NCBI GenBank assembly: GCA_030835385.1
Contig: JAURPI010000016.1
Span: 62,001-126,000, forward strand
Length of the DNA: 64,000 nucleotides
Reading direction: 5' to 3'
From: Alphaproteobacteria bacterium
GTDB taxonomy: Bacteria > Pseudomonadota > Alphaproteobacteria > Rhodospirillales > Rhodospirillaceae
The position numbers were made by a program, and so were the translations under genes. Positions within the stretch are counted from its first letter, which is position 1. Every line of letters starts with the position of its first letter. The notes beneath the pieces were generated by a model. That model ran no database searches, was not told where the DNA came from, and worked only from the letters and a program-made list of their open reading frames with translations. This document shows positions 17,984 through 27,947 of the stretch, in pieces.

Positions 17984-18242
17984 ATGACCAGCATATCAGG
18001 TATTTCCTCTGCCACACGCAAGGCCTCGATTTTTTCAGCCAACAAAGCCGTCGCCGCCAGCGCGACATGCTGAGGCTGTGCGCAACGAGCATAACCGACT
18101 GGCCAAAACCGTCACCGGGGCCCCAGGCATTGATGAAGCACGCGCAAATCTGAGCAACACAGAAACCTATGAGTCTGACGATACGTTGGCCCATACCGAA
18201 GTGATGAAAGCCCGCGGTGGGCGCTTGGACCTTCTTGTCTAA
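17984..18242 (+). pseudogene. Small unidentified gene broken by a frameshift
   Basis: This stretch fills the ~500-bp gap between the tannase and Rieske genes. ATG at 17984 opens MTSISGISSATRKAS and on to AVAASATC, then TGA (18071-18073). From there the next frame continues as EAVRNEHNRLAKT, GIDEARANLSN and MKARGGRLDLLV to TAA (18240-18242). Both halves have ordinary amino-acid composition and together make a protein of about 85 residues, so a single-base indel near 18065-18075 is the simplest reading. The start MxSISGISSA recalls small rod-like flagellar proteins, but I cannot assign it. No ribosome site is obvious at the ATG. Confidence 0.4.
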
Positions 18243-18394
18243 CTGACTTCGGTCCACTCGATCGCATCCAAGCTGCGGTCATTTGCCGCGATAGCAATCT
18301 TATGTGGCCGCCAATCCGTACACAGTGGCAAGATAAAAAAGCCGATCGACATACAGTCTGACTCGTTGACGGTTTTGCAGGGGGAAGAATCACC

Positions 18395-19528
18395 ATGCTA
18401 ATGAACAATTGGTACGTGGCGGGATTTGCCGACGAGATCACAGTCGAGCCCAAGCATGTGCGCATGTTGGCTCAAGATTATGTGTTGTTCCGCGATGAGA
18501 ACAGCACTTTAAATTGTCTGTCTGATATCTGCATTCACCGTGGCGCTTCATTGTCACGCGGTCGCGTGCACAACGGCTGCATTGAGTGTCCCTATCACGG
18601 CTGGCGCTATCGCGGTGATGGGTCCGGCTCAGAGATTCCCGCTCACCCAGATGTGCGCATTCCCAAACGTGTGCGCGTTGACAGTTACCCCGTGCAAGAA
18701 CGATATGGTTTTGTCTGGGTGTTTCTCGGTGATATTCCCGAAGAAGAACGCCCACCGATCCCCGAGTTTCCCGAATACGACGCGCCAGGTCGACGTAATG
18801 TGCGTGGCACATTCAAGTGGAATGCCAATTACGGTCGGGTTTTGGAGAATGGTTGTGACTTTGCCCATGCAGCTTTCGTCCATCCGTCTTTTGGAAATCG
18901 TGATTGGCCGGAGATTAAAAAGTACGAAACGTTTCCTGGTGATTGGTCTTATGGCGCGCGCCTCACCATGCCAACGCCGCCAGACAAAGGCTTCTGGGGA
19001 CTTGTTCGCGGCCGCCGTGAAAAAGTCGATGTCATTTCCGAGCCAGAGTGGCACATCGGTGGAATGACTGTGGTGTTACGCCTGCACATGAATCGAGGCT
19101 GGAACAATGCCTTGTTCGATTGCAACACGCCGATCGATGAAAACACCACCATGACCTATTGGCAGTTATCGCGGAATTTCTTTACGCAAAAGTTTTTTGA
19201 CAGCGATACCACGAGACGTGCACTACAAATATTCAATGAAGACCACGCCGTCTTAAACCATCTTAATCCTGTCGAGTTGCCGCCAGGTTTACGTGAAGAG
19301 TTTTCTGTTGAGTCCGATGCCCTGATGGTCGCCTTCAGAAAAAAGCGACAGGAATTGTATGCCCGAGGTTGGGGTGTCGACTTGCAAACCTACCAAGATG
19401 AATTTGGTGAGCGTAAAGCGGCAGTGATTCCTAGCCCGGCGCGGCGCCTTGACCCAAAAGGTTGGGTCCTCCCCGAGGTCCCGCGCCTTTCCCCCGAAGG
19501 CGAGCCGATACGACAAGCGGCAGAATGA
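18395..19528 (+). CDS. Rieske non-heme iron oxygenase, large subunit
   Basis: A 377-residue oxygenase of the ring-hydroxylating or O-demethylating type. The Rieske 2Fe-2S site is C-I-H (DICIHRG, near residue 46) and C-P-Y-H (IECPYHGW, near 67). The mononuclear iron site is in NGCDFAHAAFVH near 155-166 (D-x2-H-x4-H). The start has a strong ribosome site AGGGGGAAG; ATG at 18395 or 18401 may be used. No ferredoxin or reductase gene is adjacent, so it must borrow electrons from elsewhere. The single-component layout resembles vanillate- or phthalate-type oxygenases. Confidence 0.92.
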   Translation: MLMNNWYVAGFADEITVEPKHVRMLAQDYVLFRDENSTLNCLSDICIHRGASLSRGRVHNGCIECPYHGWRYRGDGSGSEIPAHPDVRIPKRVRVDSYPVQERYGFVWVFLGDIPEEERPPIPEFPEYDAPGRRNVRGTFKWNANYGRVLENGCDFAHAAFVHPSFGNRDWPEIKKYETFPGDWSYGARLTMPTPPDKGFWGLVRGRREKVDVISEPEWHIGGMTVVLRLHMNRGWNNALFDCNTPIDENTTMTYWQLSRNFFTQKFFDSDTTRRALQIFNEDHAVLNHLNPVELPPGLREEFSVESDALMVAFRKKRQELYARGWGVDLQTYQDEFGERKAAVIPSPARRLDPKGWVLPEVPRLSPEGEPIRQAAE

Positions 19529-19563
19529 TGAAGTGGGTCAGCTCGGTTTCTTAAACAGAGCGC

Positions 19564-20256
19564 CTATGGGCGCGTGAACTTCACGACAAACCGACAGGTG
19601 TGATCGCGCAGACCTTTCTCGAAAGGAATCTTATCGCGCGTATCTGATTCATTCTCTAGGCAATCCGTTTCACCATCGAGCACAAACCCGTAGCTCGTGA
19701 CTTCATCAATCAACTTGCATTTCTCAATACGATGGCATTCATGGGCGTCGTCAAACCCTTTGCCGGGTCGAGCGGCGTGATCAAGGATGCCGAATACACC
19801 GCCGGGCTTGAGTGCGTCGAACACAGTTTTGTTCAGAACCGCGCGGTCGACCTCTGAATAGCAGGCGTCGTGATACGTCATGATCATGAACACGGCATCA
19901 AGGCTATCGGGAAACCCCGGGCTCTCAACTGGGCCAACCAGCGGCGCCATGTTGGACAGGCCATAGTCTTTGATGCGTTCCTCGATTGGATTAACGCCTT
20001 TACGCCGGGCAATGCTTGCCGGAGCGTTATGGGCATAAACGTAACCCGACTCACCCACCGCTGCAGAGAGTAGACCTGAGAAATAACCGCCACCTGCCTG
20101 TATTTCACCAACGGCCATACCTAGCTCCACGCCGAAGAACGCTAAGACCTGATCCGGCTTGCGACCACTGTCACGATTGCGTTCTTGGTCTGAGCGCTGA
20201 TCACACCAACAGGCTTCAGCGATATGGGCAGGGATGGTGAGGGCAGATGCGGACAT
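19564..20256 (-). CDS. Class I SAM-dependent methyltransferase-like protein (COG4798 type)
   Basis: A 230-residue Rossmann methyltransferase. The pattern GRKPDQVLAFFGVELGM, then GEIQAGGGYFSGLL, is the motif-I region of this family, although the usual acidic D-x-G-A-G is altered to E-I-Q-A-G. Motif II is GYVYAHN, and DHAARPG with HRIEKCKL lies near the end. Many relatives are exported, but I see no signal peptide from ATG at 20256; an in-frame upstream extension overlaps the divergent gene and is not family-like. The substrate is unknown. Confidence 0.8.
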   Translation of the reverse strand: MSASALTIPAHIAEACWCDQRSDQERNRDSGRKPDQVLAFFGVELGMAVGEIQAGGGYFSGLLSAAVGESGYVYAHNAPASIARRKGVNPIEERIKDYGLSNMAPLVGPVESPGFPDSLDAVFMIMTYHDACYSEVDRAVLNKTVFDALKPGGVFGILDHAARPGKGFDDAHECHRIEKCKLIDEVTSYGFVLDGETDCLENESDTRDKIPFEKGLRDHTCRFVVKFTRP

Positions 20257-20333
20257 TAAAGAAACTTCACGGGCGTTGCGGTTGGTCCTATAGGTCGTAA
20301 GATATACTGGTTTTGCACCGAGAGGCATCTGCC

Positions 20334-20948
20334 ATGACCGAAAAAACTGACCCCCACCCAAGGGCCGAAATCGGTTTCGAACGCCGCCGCCAAATGCAGG
20401 TGCGCCAATCGCTCATCGCCGCGCTCGAGGCCTCTATGCCCGGTCAATCGTCACACGCAGCTTTATTAGAGGCCGCCATCGAGTACATGGTCACATCGTT
20501 AACGCGGCTCGACGCTCAAGACATCGCGATACTTGTCCGACTAAAAACGCGCATTCCCAAAGACCACACGGATGCTCATCAAGGTCTGGTTGATCTCGAA
20601 GCGCGTCAGGCACGTGCACGATCAGAAACAAAAACCATGGCCGAAGCCTTACAGGGTTATCGCGACAGCTCGCGAGAAAGATTTGCTGCCTTCGACACGG
20701 CCGTACGTCATTTCCATGGAGAAATGCAGGCGATGATGACGCCGCGCAAAAACCCCTATGAGCCCTACACCAACACCTTATTCACGGACGAGGATTGGAC
20801 GGCTATCGCGGGAACGACCGGGGAAAGCCTCACCCTAGAGGAGCAACATTTTGAAGCCGTTAAAGCCGCTGCACCTGACGGTATGGACCCGGAGAGTTTC
20901 TCGGGCACTCACGGTCTTAAACCGTCACACATTCCGTCTCCCGACTAA
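20334..20948 (+). CDS. Hypothetical soluble helical protein
   Basis: A 204-residue protein with no signal peptide or membrane segment and no family I recognise. It is rich in charged helices (RRRQMQVRQSLIAALEASM; DLEARQARARSETKTMAEAL), with an acidic, turn-rich C-terminal third. ATG at 20334 (MTEKTDPHPRAEI) follows GAGAGG, which supports it over an upstream TTG. It diverges from the methyltransferase and converges on holA with an 18-bp gap. Confidence 0.7.
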   Translation: MTEKTDPHPRAEIGFERRRQMQVRQSLIAALEASMPGQSSHAALLEAAIEYMVTSLTRLDAQDIAILVRLKTRIPKDHTDAHQGLVDLEARQARARSETKTMAEALQGYRDSSRERFAAFDTAVRHFHGEMQAMMTPRKNPYEPYTNTLFTDEDWTAIAGTTGESLTLEEQHFEAVKAAAPDGMDPESFSGTHGLKPSHIPSPD

Positions 20949-20966
20949 GGGTTGGGCATGTTGCGA

Positions 20967-21995
20967 TTATCGTCGTGCACTCTTGGCTGCTGTTGCAATT
21001 TGCATTAACGCACGCTCGATCAAGGCCTGACCCGGCATATCCGTCGACTTGGCTTGCAATTCCGCCGTCGTCAGAACTTCTAAGCCCCGCGCCAATAACC
21101 TGGGCGTCCATCGGCCAGCTTGAGATTTGAACTGACCCTTGCGCTTAAAAAATACGGGCGGGCGCAGTTTCATCATCGCTTGATCAATGGACCCGCCGGA
21201 CCCTTGAACCTGATGCAATCGCATAAGGTGGCGCGATGCCGCAGTGAGAACAGATATGGGGCTGGTGCCTTCTGCCATCATGCGCCCATAGACGCGCTGC
21301 ACTGTCGGTTGATCGCCATTGGCCATGGCATAAACCAGATCATCCAAATCAAATGCAGCGGTGTCACCGACGCAGGCCATCGCGTCATCGAGGGTGATGG
21401 TCTTGCCGCCATCGCAGCCTTTGAACAACACAAGTTTCTCTATCTCCCGGCGACTGAGAGCACGGTCACCACCCATGTGAGAGACCAACCAGGTTAAGGC
21501 GTCTGGCTCAGCTGTGAGGCCTGCCTCTTTGAGACCATCGCGCACCACCTGGTCCAATGCTCGGGCGTCGTCGGAATAACACGGAAGAGCGGCAGCGTTA
21601 TCAGCCCCTTCGAAGAGTTTACGCAGCGAAGACCGTGGCCCTAAATCACCGCCAACAAAAACCACAAGCGCGTCGCCAACGACATCGTCTAAAAACCCCT
21701 CGACGGTTTTACTAATGCCATCGGTCGCATCTCGGACCTTAACGAACCGCCGCCCACCGGTGAGAGACATAGACGCGGCTTCATCTGCAAGGCGGGCTGG
21801 ATCAGCCTTCAAAGACGCAGAATCCAGGTCAGCCAAACGAAAGGGGTCTGCGTCGTCTTTTAGTACAGACTTCTGTAGAGCTTCGACCCTCTCCCGCACC
21901 AAGCCAGAATCAGGGCCGTACACCAAGATCGCCTGTGTTTGTGTATCCGGTGAACGAGCGAAGGCATCCGCGCGACCCGCTTGAACCTTTACCAT
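20967..21995 (-). CDS. holA: DNA polymerase III delta subunit
   Basis: Clamp-loader subunit that opens the beta sliding clamp. The 342 residues show the HolA pattern: LVYGPDSGLVRERVEAL near the N-terminus, a degenerate AAA+ domain with DLDSASLKADPARLADEA, and the C-terminal collar (PISVLTAASRHLMRLHQVQ; RGLEVLTTAELQAKS). It follows lptE by 33 bases, the conserved leuS-lptE-holA order. Confidence 0.93.
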   Translation of the reverse strand: MVKVQAGRADAFARSPDTQTQAILVYGPDSGLVRERVEALQKSVLKDDADPFRLADLDSASLKADPARLADEAASMSLTGGRRFVKVRDATDGISKTVEGFLDDVVGDALVVFVGGDLGPRSSLRKLFEGADNAAALPCYSDDARALDQVVRDGLKEAGLTAEPDALTWLVSHMGGDRALSRREIEKLVLFKGCDGGKTITLDDAMACVGDTAAFDLDDLVYAMANGDQPTVQRVYGRMMAEGTSPISVLTAASRHLMRLHQVQGSGGSIDQAMMKLRPPVFFKRKGQFKSQAGRWTPRLLARGLEVLTTAELQAKSTDMPGQALIERALMQIATAAKSARR

Positions 21996-22028
21996 TCAAC
22001 CGTGCTCCGCTTCGCCATCACTAGAGAC

Positions 22029-22538
22029 TTACTGCGCAGCTTGTTGTTTAGACGCGCGTTCAAAATAGACCGCAAGACGGGTGCGGATTTCGTCGCTGAT
22101 TTGCCGGAGCGCTCGGCTTTCAGCATCGCGCTCTGAGGTGATCGTGGAGTATTGATCATCGAGGATGTTGTACGACACCACCGCGCGTATGCGGTCGCGG
22201 CTGAGACGGGTGGTCCCGTCCCACAGGGTATAATTCGCGGTTAGAATCAAATTTGCACGGGACGTTGTGGAGTCTTTGCGCACACCAACCTCCTGAGTTT
22301 GCGCCGCAAGGCGCACCTGCAATTCATAACGGGACCCGGACAAACCGCTGGGCCGAAGCTTTTCGGTGAGTTGCTGGCGCAGTACCATGCCACGCCGCTC
22401 GGCAATGGGCCGGATATCGACTTGAGCAAGACTAGCGGCCACAGAGGGCGAATTGGCCACACCCTGTGACCCATACATGGGCGTAAAGCCACAGGCCGCG
22501 AGACTGAAACAAAGCCCTAATGTCACGAACAAACGCAT
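22029..22538 (-). CDS. lptE: LPS-assembly lipoprotein
   Basis: Outer-membrane lipoprotein that plugs the LptD barrel for lipopolysaccharide export. The signal peptide ends in a lipobox (SLAAC, Cys near residue 16) followed by GFTPMYG, typical of the family. The body has LRQQLTEKL and the strand-rich YELQVRL / ANYTLWD segments. ATG at 22538 fits a normal lipoprotein signal; an in-frame GTG 18 bases upstream would add a basic extension. It is coupled to holA, but separated from leuS by argC and an opposite-strand VOC gene. Confidence 0.9.
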   Translation of the reverse strand: MRLFVTLGLCFSLAACGFTPMYGSQGVANSPSVAASLAQVDIRPIAERRGMVLRQQLTEKLRPSGLSGSRYELQVRLAAQTQEVGVRKDSTTSRANLILTANYTLWDGTTRLSRDRIRAVVSYNILDDQYSTITSERDAESRALRQISDEIRTRLAVYFERASKQQAAQ

Positions 22539-22631
22539 GGTCCGTTTGGACCGCACCCACGCGACCCTGTCAAGACCAGGACCGCCATGTCATAGTTTTG
22601 ATCCCGTTTTACCAGCCAGGAGAAACACACA

Positions 22632-23699
22632 ATGACTCTTTCTGTTCGCCGGTTTGCCGGACTTTTGTTTAGTTTGGTATTAGGCGCTATTGCGCCAGTC
22701 GCTGTCGCGCAAAACAATCAAGACGTCATGGCCGCGACTGATGACGGTGCGAATGCCAACACCGGACCTTTGCATACAGTAACGATCATCACGCCCGACC
22801 TGGCTGCGTTACGCAAGCTATACGAAACGGGCCTGGGCCTTACAGTTACCGGACCCCACGTTATTTCAGATGAAACCCGTGCGGCACAGCAACGCTTGTG
22901 GGGCATGCCCAATGATTTGAAATATGACATCTATCTGTTCCGCCGCCCCGGTGTTGAAGGCACCATACAAATGCGCGTGTTGGTCACGGACAACGCGACA
23001 CCGCATATGCGCAGCGGGTGGAACCGGCAACAGATTGGTCCCTACGGCATGGGGTTTCCCACACTTGATGTTTACGAAGCCGACGAAGAACTGCGTGCAT
23101 TAGGGTTTGAACGCGCAGTACCGGAAGTAGAAGTGTTTCAGGTCAGTGCCCCCAACGGTGATAGCTACCCGGTGACGGAAGCGCCGTTTTACGGTCCGGA
23201 ATATTTACGCATCATTGCTATCGGCCGAGGCGGCGGTCGCCCGCAAGTCGGTTCATACAACCAAGCAACCGGACGCGGTGGTCCCGTCTATGCCACTCAA
23301 ATCGTACCAGACGCCGACGCCATGATCGATTTCTTCACCACGGTACTGGACATGGAAGTGCGCTCCGACCGGATGTGGCGTGAATATGAAATTCCGTTCC
23401 GCTTCTCTCTGATTCACGCCAAAGGATCTCAAACCGGCCATACCCCACTGGTGGAGTACGAAGACGAACATGAAATTCCCGGTACGGGGGCTGCACCACG
23501 TCCGCCGAATCGAGGCATGGCGATTTGGAGTTATAAAGTAAAAGATTTGGATGGCATTCTCGATCGGGCAAACGCGGCCAACGTACCCGTACACACCGCA
23601 CCCCAGACCTATTCATCACCAAGTTTAGGGCAGCACCGTGCAGCAACGTTTTTGGCGCCCAACGGATTCATGATCGAAGTGTTTGAAGAGGCAATTTAG
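22632..23699 (+). CDS. Exported protein with two VOC (glyoxalase-fold) domains
   Basis: A 355-residue protein with a signal peptide (to AVA|QNN, about residue 26) and two vicinal-oxygen-chelate repeats. The first is LHTVTIITPDLAALRKLYETGLGL to about residue 195. The second is YATQIVPDADAMIDFFTTVLDM to the end, finishing with ATFLAPNGFMIEVFEE, where the Glu is a likely metal ligand. Extradiol dioxygenases are built this way, but the usual His-His-Glu ligand set is not clear here and periplasmic location is unusual. The function is not assignable. Confidence 0.8.
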   Translation: MTLSVRRFAGLLFSLVLGAIAPVAVAQNNQDVMAATDDGANANTGPLHTVTIITPDLAALRKLYETGLGLTVTGPHVISDETRAAQQRLWGMPNDLKYDIYLFRRPGVEGTIQMRVLVTDNATPHMRSGWNRQQIGPYGMGFPTLDVYEADEELRALGFERAVPEVEVFQVSAPNGDSYPVTEAPFYGPEYLRIIAIGRGGGRPQVGSYNQATGRGGPVYATQIVPDADAMIDFFTTVLDMEVRSDRMWREYEIPFRFSLIHAKGSQTGHTPLVEYEDEHEIPGTGAAPRPPNRGMAIWSYKVKDLDGILDRANAANVPVHTAPQTYSSPSLGQHRAATFLAPNGFMIEVFEEAI

Positions 23700-23710
23700 C
23701 CGGTTGCAGT

Positions 23711-24658
23711 TTAAAGCCCTGCGGTCTCGTCCAAACCAAGCATTAAGTTGAGGCATTGCACGGCTTGTCCCGATGCACCCTTGCCAAGATTGTCGAGGAG
23801 CGCGACCAGGACGACCTGCTCCCGGTCTTCATTGCCGAATACATAGAGCGTCATCTGGTTGGTGCCGTTGAGCCCTTCTGGTCCTAGGTGAGTCCTCTCT
23901 GACGTCTCTTCAAGAGGTGCAACCGTGACGAACGGCCGGTTCGCGTACCATGCCGAAAGACAGTTATGCAGATCTGTCGGCTTTACCGGCTTAGGTAAAG
24001 ACCAAAGGTTTAGAGGTATCTGGACCAGCATGCCCTGGCTGTACCGACCTTCCTGGGGAAAGAAGATCGGGTCGTGCTGCAGACCGGTATACTTACGCAT
24101 TTCCGGAACATGTTTGTGCATGAGCGCCAGGCCATAGGACCTTAGCGGCGTGGTCACCGGATTAGGCGTACTCGGATCTTCATAGTTCTCAATATTTTGC
24201 CGCCCGCCGCCTGAGTATCCGGACACGGCGTTGATGGAAATCGGACTATCTGCTGGGACGAGTCCAGTCGCAATCAACGGGTGCAGCAGAGATATGGCGC
24301 CAGTTGGATAGCACCCGGGGTTGCTGACCCGCCCGGCGGCGGCAATGCGTGCGGCCTGATCTTGATTTAACTCGGGAAAACCATAGACCCAACCGTCGGC
24401 TGTGCGGTGAGCAGTGCTTGCGTCGATGACTTTGACGTTGTTGTCCTCGATCAACGCGACGGCTTCACGCGCAGCGGCGTCAGGCAAACACAAGACAGCA
24501 AGATCGCAGCTGTTGAGCGCCTCTTTCCGCGCGGTTGTGTCTTTGCGCACAGCATCATCCAGATGCAGTAAAGCCACATCGGACCGGTCGGTCAGCCGCT
24601 CCCGGATTTGCAGGCCTGTTGTGCCTGCCTCACCATCAATAAATACTGTCGGTGCCAT
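23711..24658 (-). CDS. argC: N-acetyl-gamma-glutamyl-phosphate reductase (type 2)
   Basis: NADPH-dependent third step of arginine synthesis. The nucleotide site is IDGEAGTTGLQI near the N-terminus and the catalytic cysteine is in SNPGCYPTGAISLL near residue 115; a conserved YSGGGRQ follows. The 315-residue length fits the short type 2 enzymes. ATG at 24658 (MAPTVFIDG) was chosen because the upstream extension is not family-like. Other arg genes are not nearby. It sits inside the usually contiguous leuS-lptE-holA group. Confidence 0.95.
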   Translation of the reverse strand: MAPTVFIDGEAGTTGLQIRERLTDRSDVALLHLDDAVRKDTTARKEALNSCDLAVLCLPDAAAREAVALIEDNNVKVIDASTAHRTADGWVYGFPELNQDQAARIAAAGRVSNPGCYPTGAISLLHPLIATGLVPADSPISINAVSGYSGGGRQNIENYEDPSTPNPVTTPLRSYGLALMHKHVPEMRKYTGLQHDPIFFPQEGRYSQGMLVQIPLNLWSLPKPVKPTDLHNCLSAWYANRPFVTVAPLEETSERTHLGPEGLNGTNQMTLYVFGNEDREQVVLVALLDNLGKGASGQAVQCLNLMLGLDETAGL

Positions 24659-24726
24659 AGTCTTAGAGCCCAGAGGTTTTTCTGTGCGGTGGTCTACGCC
24701 CAACCGGCGGACCGGTCAAATTATCG

Positions 24727-27324
24727 TTAGCCGACAACGATATTGACGATCTTGCCCGGGATCACAATGACCTTTCGCACCTGCTTGCCGTCCATCTTTG
24801 CTTGAACTGTCGGCAAGCCCAGGGCGGCTGTTTCGCAGAAGTCTTTGTCGGCGTCGGCTGCAACATCAATGGTGCCACGCATCTTGCCGTTGACCTGCAC
24901 GGCCAGAGTAACGGTGTCCTCAACCAACAGGTCAGGATCATGGTCTGGCCAGGGTTGATCGGCTAACAGCCCGGAACCGCCGAGCGCGGCCCACATTTCC
25001 TCTGTGATATGCGGCATCAAGGGGTTGGCTAAGCGGGCGAGCGTTTCGACGGCGAACCGACGGACCGGGGCGGCACCGTTTAACCCACCATCCAACTCAC
25101 CAATAGCGTTAGAAAATTCGCGGATATGCGCCACTGCAGCATTATAGCGGAAGGTCTCGAGAGCTTCCGTGACTTGGGCGATGGCTTTGTGAGCGGTCTT
25201 AACAATGGCTGCGGCCGCATCATCAATCTGATCAAGAGCAGGAAGCGGTCCTGCGTCAGTTGGTGTGTCGCTCACCATCCGCCACAAACGATTCAAGTAA
25301 CGCCACGCCCCTTCAATTCCGGAATCAGTCCATTCCATGTCCCGCTCTGGCGGGGAATCCGACAACATGAACAGGCGGGCGGCGTCAGCGCCATAGGTGT
25401 CAATAATGTGGGCCGGGTCGACGGTATTCTTTTTCGACTTCGACATCTTCTCCGACCGCCCAATCGTAACAGCCGTACCGTCTTCGCTATGCACCGCATC
25501 ACCATTGTCATTGATAGTCACTTGATCCGGTGAAAGCCATGCACCTTCAACGTTCTTATAGGTCTCGTGTCCGACCATGCCTTGTGTGAACAAGCCGTCG
25601 AAGGGTTCAGCGACATCAAGGTAACCACAGGCCTTTAAGGCGCGGGTAAAGAAGCGCGCATACAACAAATGCAGCACCGCGTGTTCAACCCCGCCGATGT
25701 ATTGATCAACCGGCAGCCACTGATTTGCAGCCGCTTTGTCAAAGCCAAGAGACTCATTCTTAGGATCGCAGAACCGCGCGAAGTACCACGAGCTTTCGAA
25801 AAACGTATCGAAGGTGTCAGTTTCGCGCTCGGCATCTTTTCCGCAACTCGGGCAAGAAACGTTTTTCCAGGTTGGGTGGCGCGCCAACGGATTGCCTGGC
25901 TGATCAAACGTGACATCATCAGGCAGTGTCACGGGAAGGTCGGCATCGGGCACGGGGACTGCACCGCAATCATCACAATGAATGATCGGAACGGGGCAGC
26001 CCCAATAGCGCTGCCTTGAGACTCCCCAGTCTTGCAGACGGTACTGAACAACCCCTTCACCGGCGCCATCTGTTTCTATCTTTTTAATGGCGGTGCGCTT
26101 TGCATCGTCAACGGACATGCCGTTCATAAATTCTGATTTGACTGCAACGCCGTCGCCTGTGAACGCGTCGTTGCCGGCTTCAAGTTCGGTTATGAAGGAT
26201 TCTGTATCAGCATCCTTAGGTGCAACAACGCAGAGGACTGGTAGGCCGTACTTACGAGCAAAGTCCATGTCCCGTTGATCGTGCGCCGGACAGCCAAAGA
26301 TGGCGCCCGTGCCGTAATCCATCAGGACGAAGTTCGCCACATAAACAGGCACTTCCCAATCCGGGTCAAAGGGATGCTGCGCGGTTAAGCCGGTATCGAA
26401 ACCTTTTTTCTCCGCCTTTTCGATAGCCTCTTCAGACGTCCCCAGCCGATTGCAATCGGCAACAAATGACGCCAGCTCAGCTTTGGTTTCAGCCAACTGC
26501 GCGGCCAACGGATGATTAGGAGAGATGGCGCAAAAAGATGCCCCGAACAACGTGTCGGGCCGTGTGGTGAAAACCTCAAGCTTTTCAGGCAATTCGACGC
26601 CATCGGGCTGTAACACCGACCACTGCAGGCGCGCACCTTCAGACCGGCCGATCCAGTTGTGCTGCATCAATCGCACTTTGTCAGGCCACCGCTCTAACGT
26701 TTCGATACCCGCCAAAAGATCTTCCGCAAAGTCCGTGATTTTTAAAAACCACTGGTTCAGTTTGCGGCGTTCCACCGGAACGCCTGATCGCCATCCTTTT
26801 CCGTCGACGACCTGCTCATTGGCCAACACGGTATTTTCCACCGGATCCCAATTGACCCAAGACTCTTTTCTGTACGCCAATCCCGCTTTGATGAAATCCA
26901 GGAACATCTTTTGCTCGTGGCGATAGTACTCAGGCTCGCAGGTCGAGATTTCCCGGCTCCAGTCCAAAGACAAACCCAGAGGACCAAATTGCTTACGCAT
27001 GTCGGCAATGTTTTCTCGCGTCCACGCGCCTGGATGCACGCCGCGTTCGAGCGCTGCATTCTCAGCAGGTAGCCCAAATGAATCCCACCCCATAGGATGA
27101 TGAACGTCGCAGCCTTGAGCTTTTCGGAAACGCGCAACAACATCGCCTAACGTATAGTTGCGCACATGCCCCATGTGCAGCCGCCCTGACGGATAGGGAA
27201 ACATTTCTAGGACATAGCACTTAGGCTTGGACCCGTCACCGGACGCCACAAAACAGTCAGCGTCAGCCCATGCTTTTTGCCACTTGGGCTCTACCTCTTT
27301 GAAATTGTATCGGGCGTCAGACAT
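24727..27324 (-). CDS. leuS: Leucyl-tRNA synthetase
   Basis: An 865-residue class I aminoacyl-tRNA synthetase. The HIGH-type motif is [10 protein letters not shown] near residue 48, the CP1 editing domain occupies about 220-420 ([17 protein letters not shown]), and the KMSKS loop is [10 protein letters not shown] near 625. The C-terminal end [17 protein letters not shown] is typical for bacterial LeuRS. It lies downstream of the DUF3576 lipoprotein gene, as in many Alphaproteobacteria. Confidence 0.98.
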   Translation of the reverse strand: MSDARYNFKEVEPKWQKAWADADCFVASGDGSKPKCYVLEMFPYPSGRLHMGHVRNYTLGDVVARFRKAQGCDVHHPMGWDSFGLPAENAALERGVHPGAWTRENIADMRKQFGPLGLSLDWSREISTCEPEYYRHEQKMFLDFIKAGLAYRKESWVNWDPVENTVLANEQVVDGKGWRSGVPVERRKLNQWFLKITDFAEDLLAGIETLERWPDKVRLMQHNWIGRSEGARLQWSVLQPDGVELPEKLEVFTTRPDTLFGASFCAISPNHPLAAQLAETKAELASFVADCNRLGTSEEAIEKAEKKGFDTGLTAQHPFDPDWEVPVYVANFVLMDYGTGAIFGCPAHDQRDMDFARKYGLPVLCVVAPKDADTESFITELEAGNDAFTGDGVAVKSEFMNGMSVDDAKRTAIKKIETDGAGEGVVQYRLQDWGVSRQRYWGCPVPIIHCDDCGAVPVPDADLPVTLPDDVTFDQPGNPLARHPTWKNVSCPSCGKDAERETDTFDTFFESSWYFARFCDPKNESLGFDKAAANQWLPVDQYIGGVEHAVLHLLYARFFTRALKACGYLDVAEPFDGLFTQGMVGHETYKNVEGAWLSPDQVTINDNGDAVHSEDGTAVTIGRSEKMSKSKKNTVDPAHIIDTYGADAARLFMLSDSPPERDMEWTDSGIEGAWRYLNRLWRMVSDTPTDAGPLPALDQIDDAAAAIVKTAHKAIAQVTEALETFRYNAAVAHIREFSNAIGELDGGLNGAAPVRRFAVETLARLANPLMPHITEEMWAALGGSGLLADQPWPDHDPDLLVEDTVTLAVQVNGKMRGTIDVAADADKDFCETAALGLPTVQAKMDGKQVRKVIVIPGKIVNIVVG

Positions 27325-27393
27325 GGAAGGAGAGTCTTAAAAAAATGGGGAACGAGTATTGACGTTCAAACTGCAGCCGTGCGCGTTGGGCGC

Positions 27394-27927
27394 TTAGCCT
27401 TCTTCTGCAACAGCTTGCATTCGAAGTTGGCGAGCTCGGGTAAGTACTGCTTCTTCGAATTCACCGGGAACGTCGGCACCAACCGGCGCATCGGTCCAGC
27501 GGCCCGTCCCATCATCTTGTTGCCGGAAGACCGACACCTTCAGACCGTCAGCCCGCAAAGACCGGCCAAGGATATACATGTTAACCTTGAATCGCTCGCC
27601 AGGAGTCTCTGGTGGTGCATACCAATCTGTGATGATCACACCGCCAAATGGGTCCGCAGAGGCCAGCGGCATAAAAGAAATTGTGTCGAGAGAGGCACGC
27701 CACAGAAAAGCGTTCACTGCGACAGCACCTTCGGTGCCCTGTGAATCTGAGTCTCCAAACAGCGTAATACCCAAGCCGGATTCTGGTGGAGCATCTGAAC
27801 GAAATTCAGGCGAGGTCCTAAAAGTCGACCCATCATTGTCGTCGCCGGAGCACGCCGAAACGGTCAGGGCCAGAACACAGGCCGCACTCACCTTGCACAA
27901 AGTGGCGAGAGAAGACGAAAACGCCAT
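27394..27927 (-). CDS. DUF3576 domain lipoprotein
   Basis: A 177-residue lipoprotein: the signal peptide ends in a lipobox-like TVSAC (Cys near residue 26) followed by an acidic linker (SGDDNDG). The DUF3576 body has VNAFLWRASLDTISFMPLASADPFGGVIITDWY, a conserved block of the family. Its function is unknown. It is habitually found directly before leuS in Alphaproteobacteria. A good AGGAG ribosome site precedes ATG. Confidence 0.88.
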   Translation of the reverse strand: MAFSSSLATLCKVSAACVLALTVSACSGDDNDGSTFRTSPEFRSDAPPESGLGITLFGDSDSQGTEGAVAVNAFLWRASLDTISFMPLASADPFGGVIITDWYAPPETPGERFKVNMYILGRSLRADGLKVSVFRQQDDGTGRWTDAPVGADVPGEFEEAVLTRARQLRMQAVAEEG

Positions 27928-27947
27928 GCCGTTGATCTCCTAAGTGA

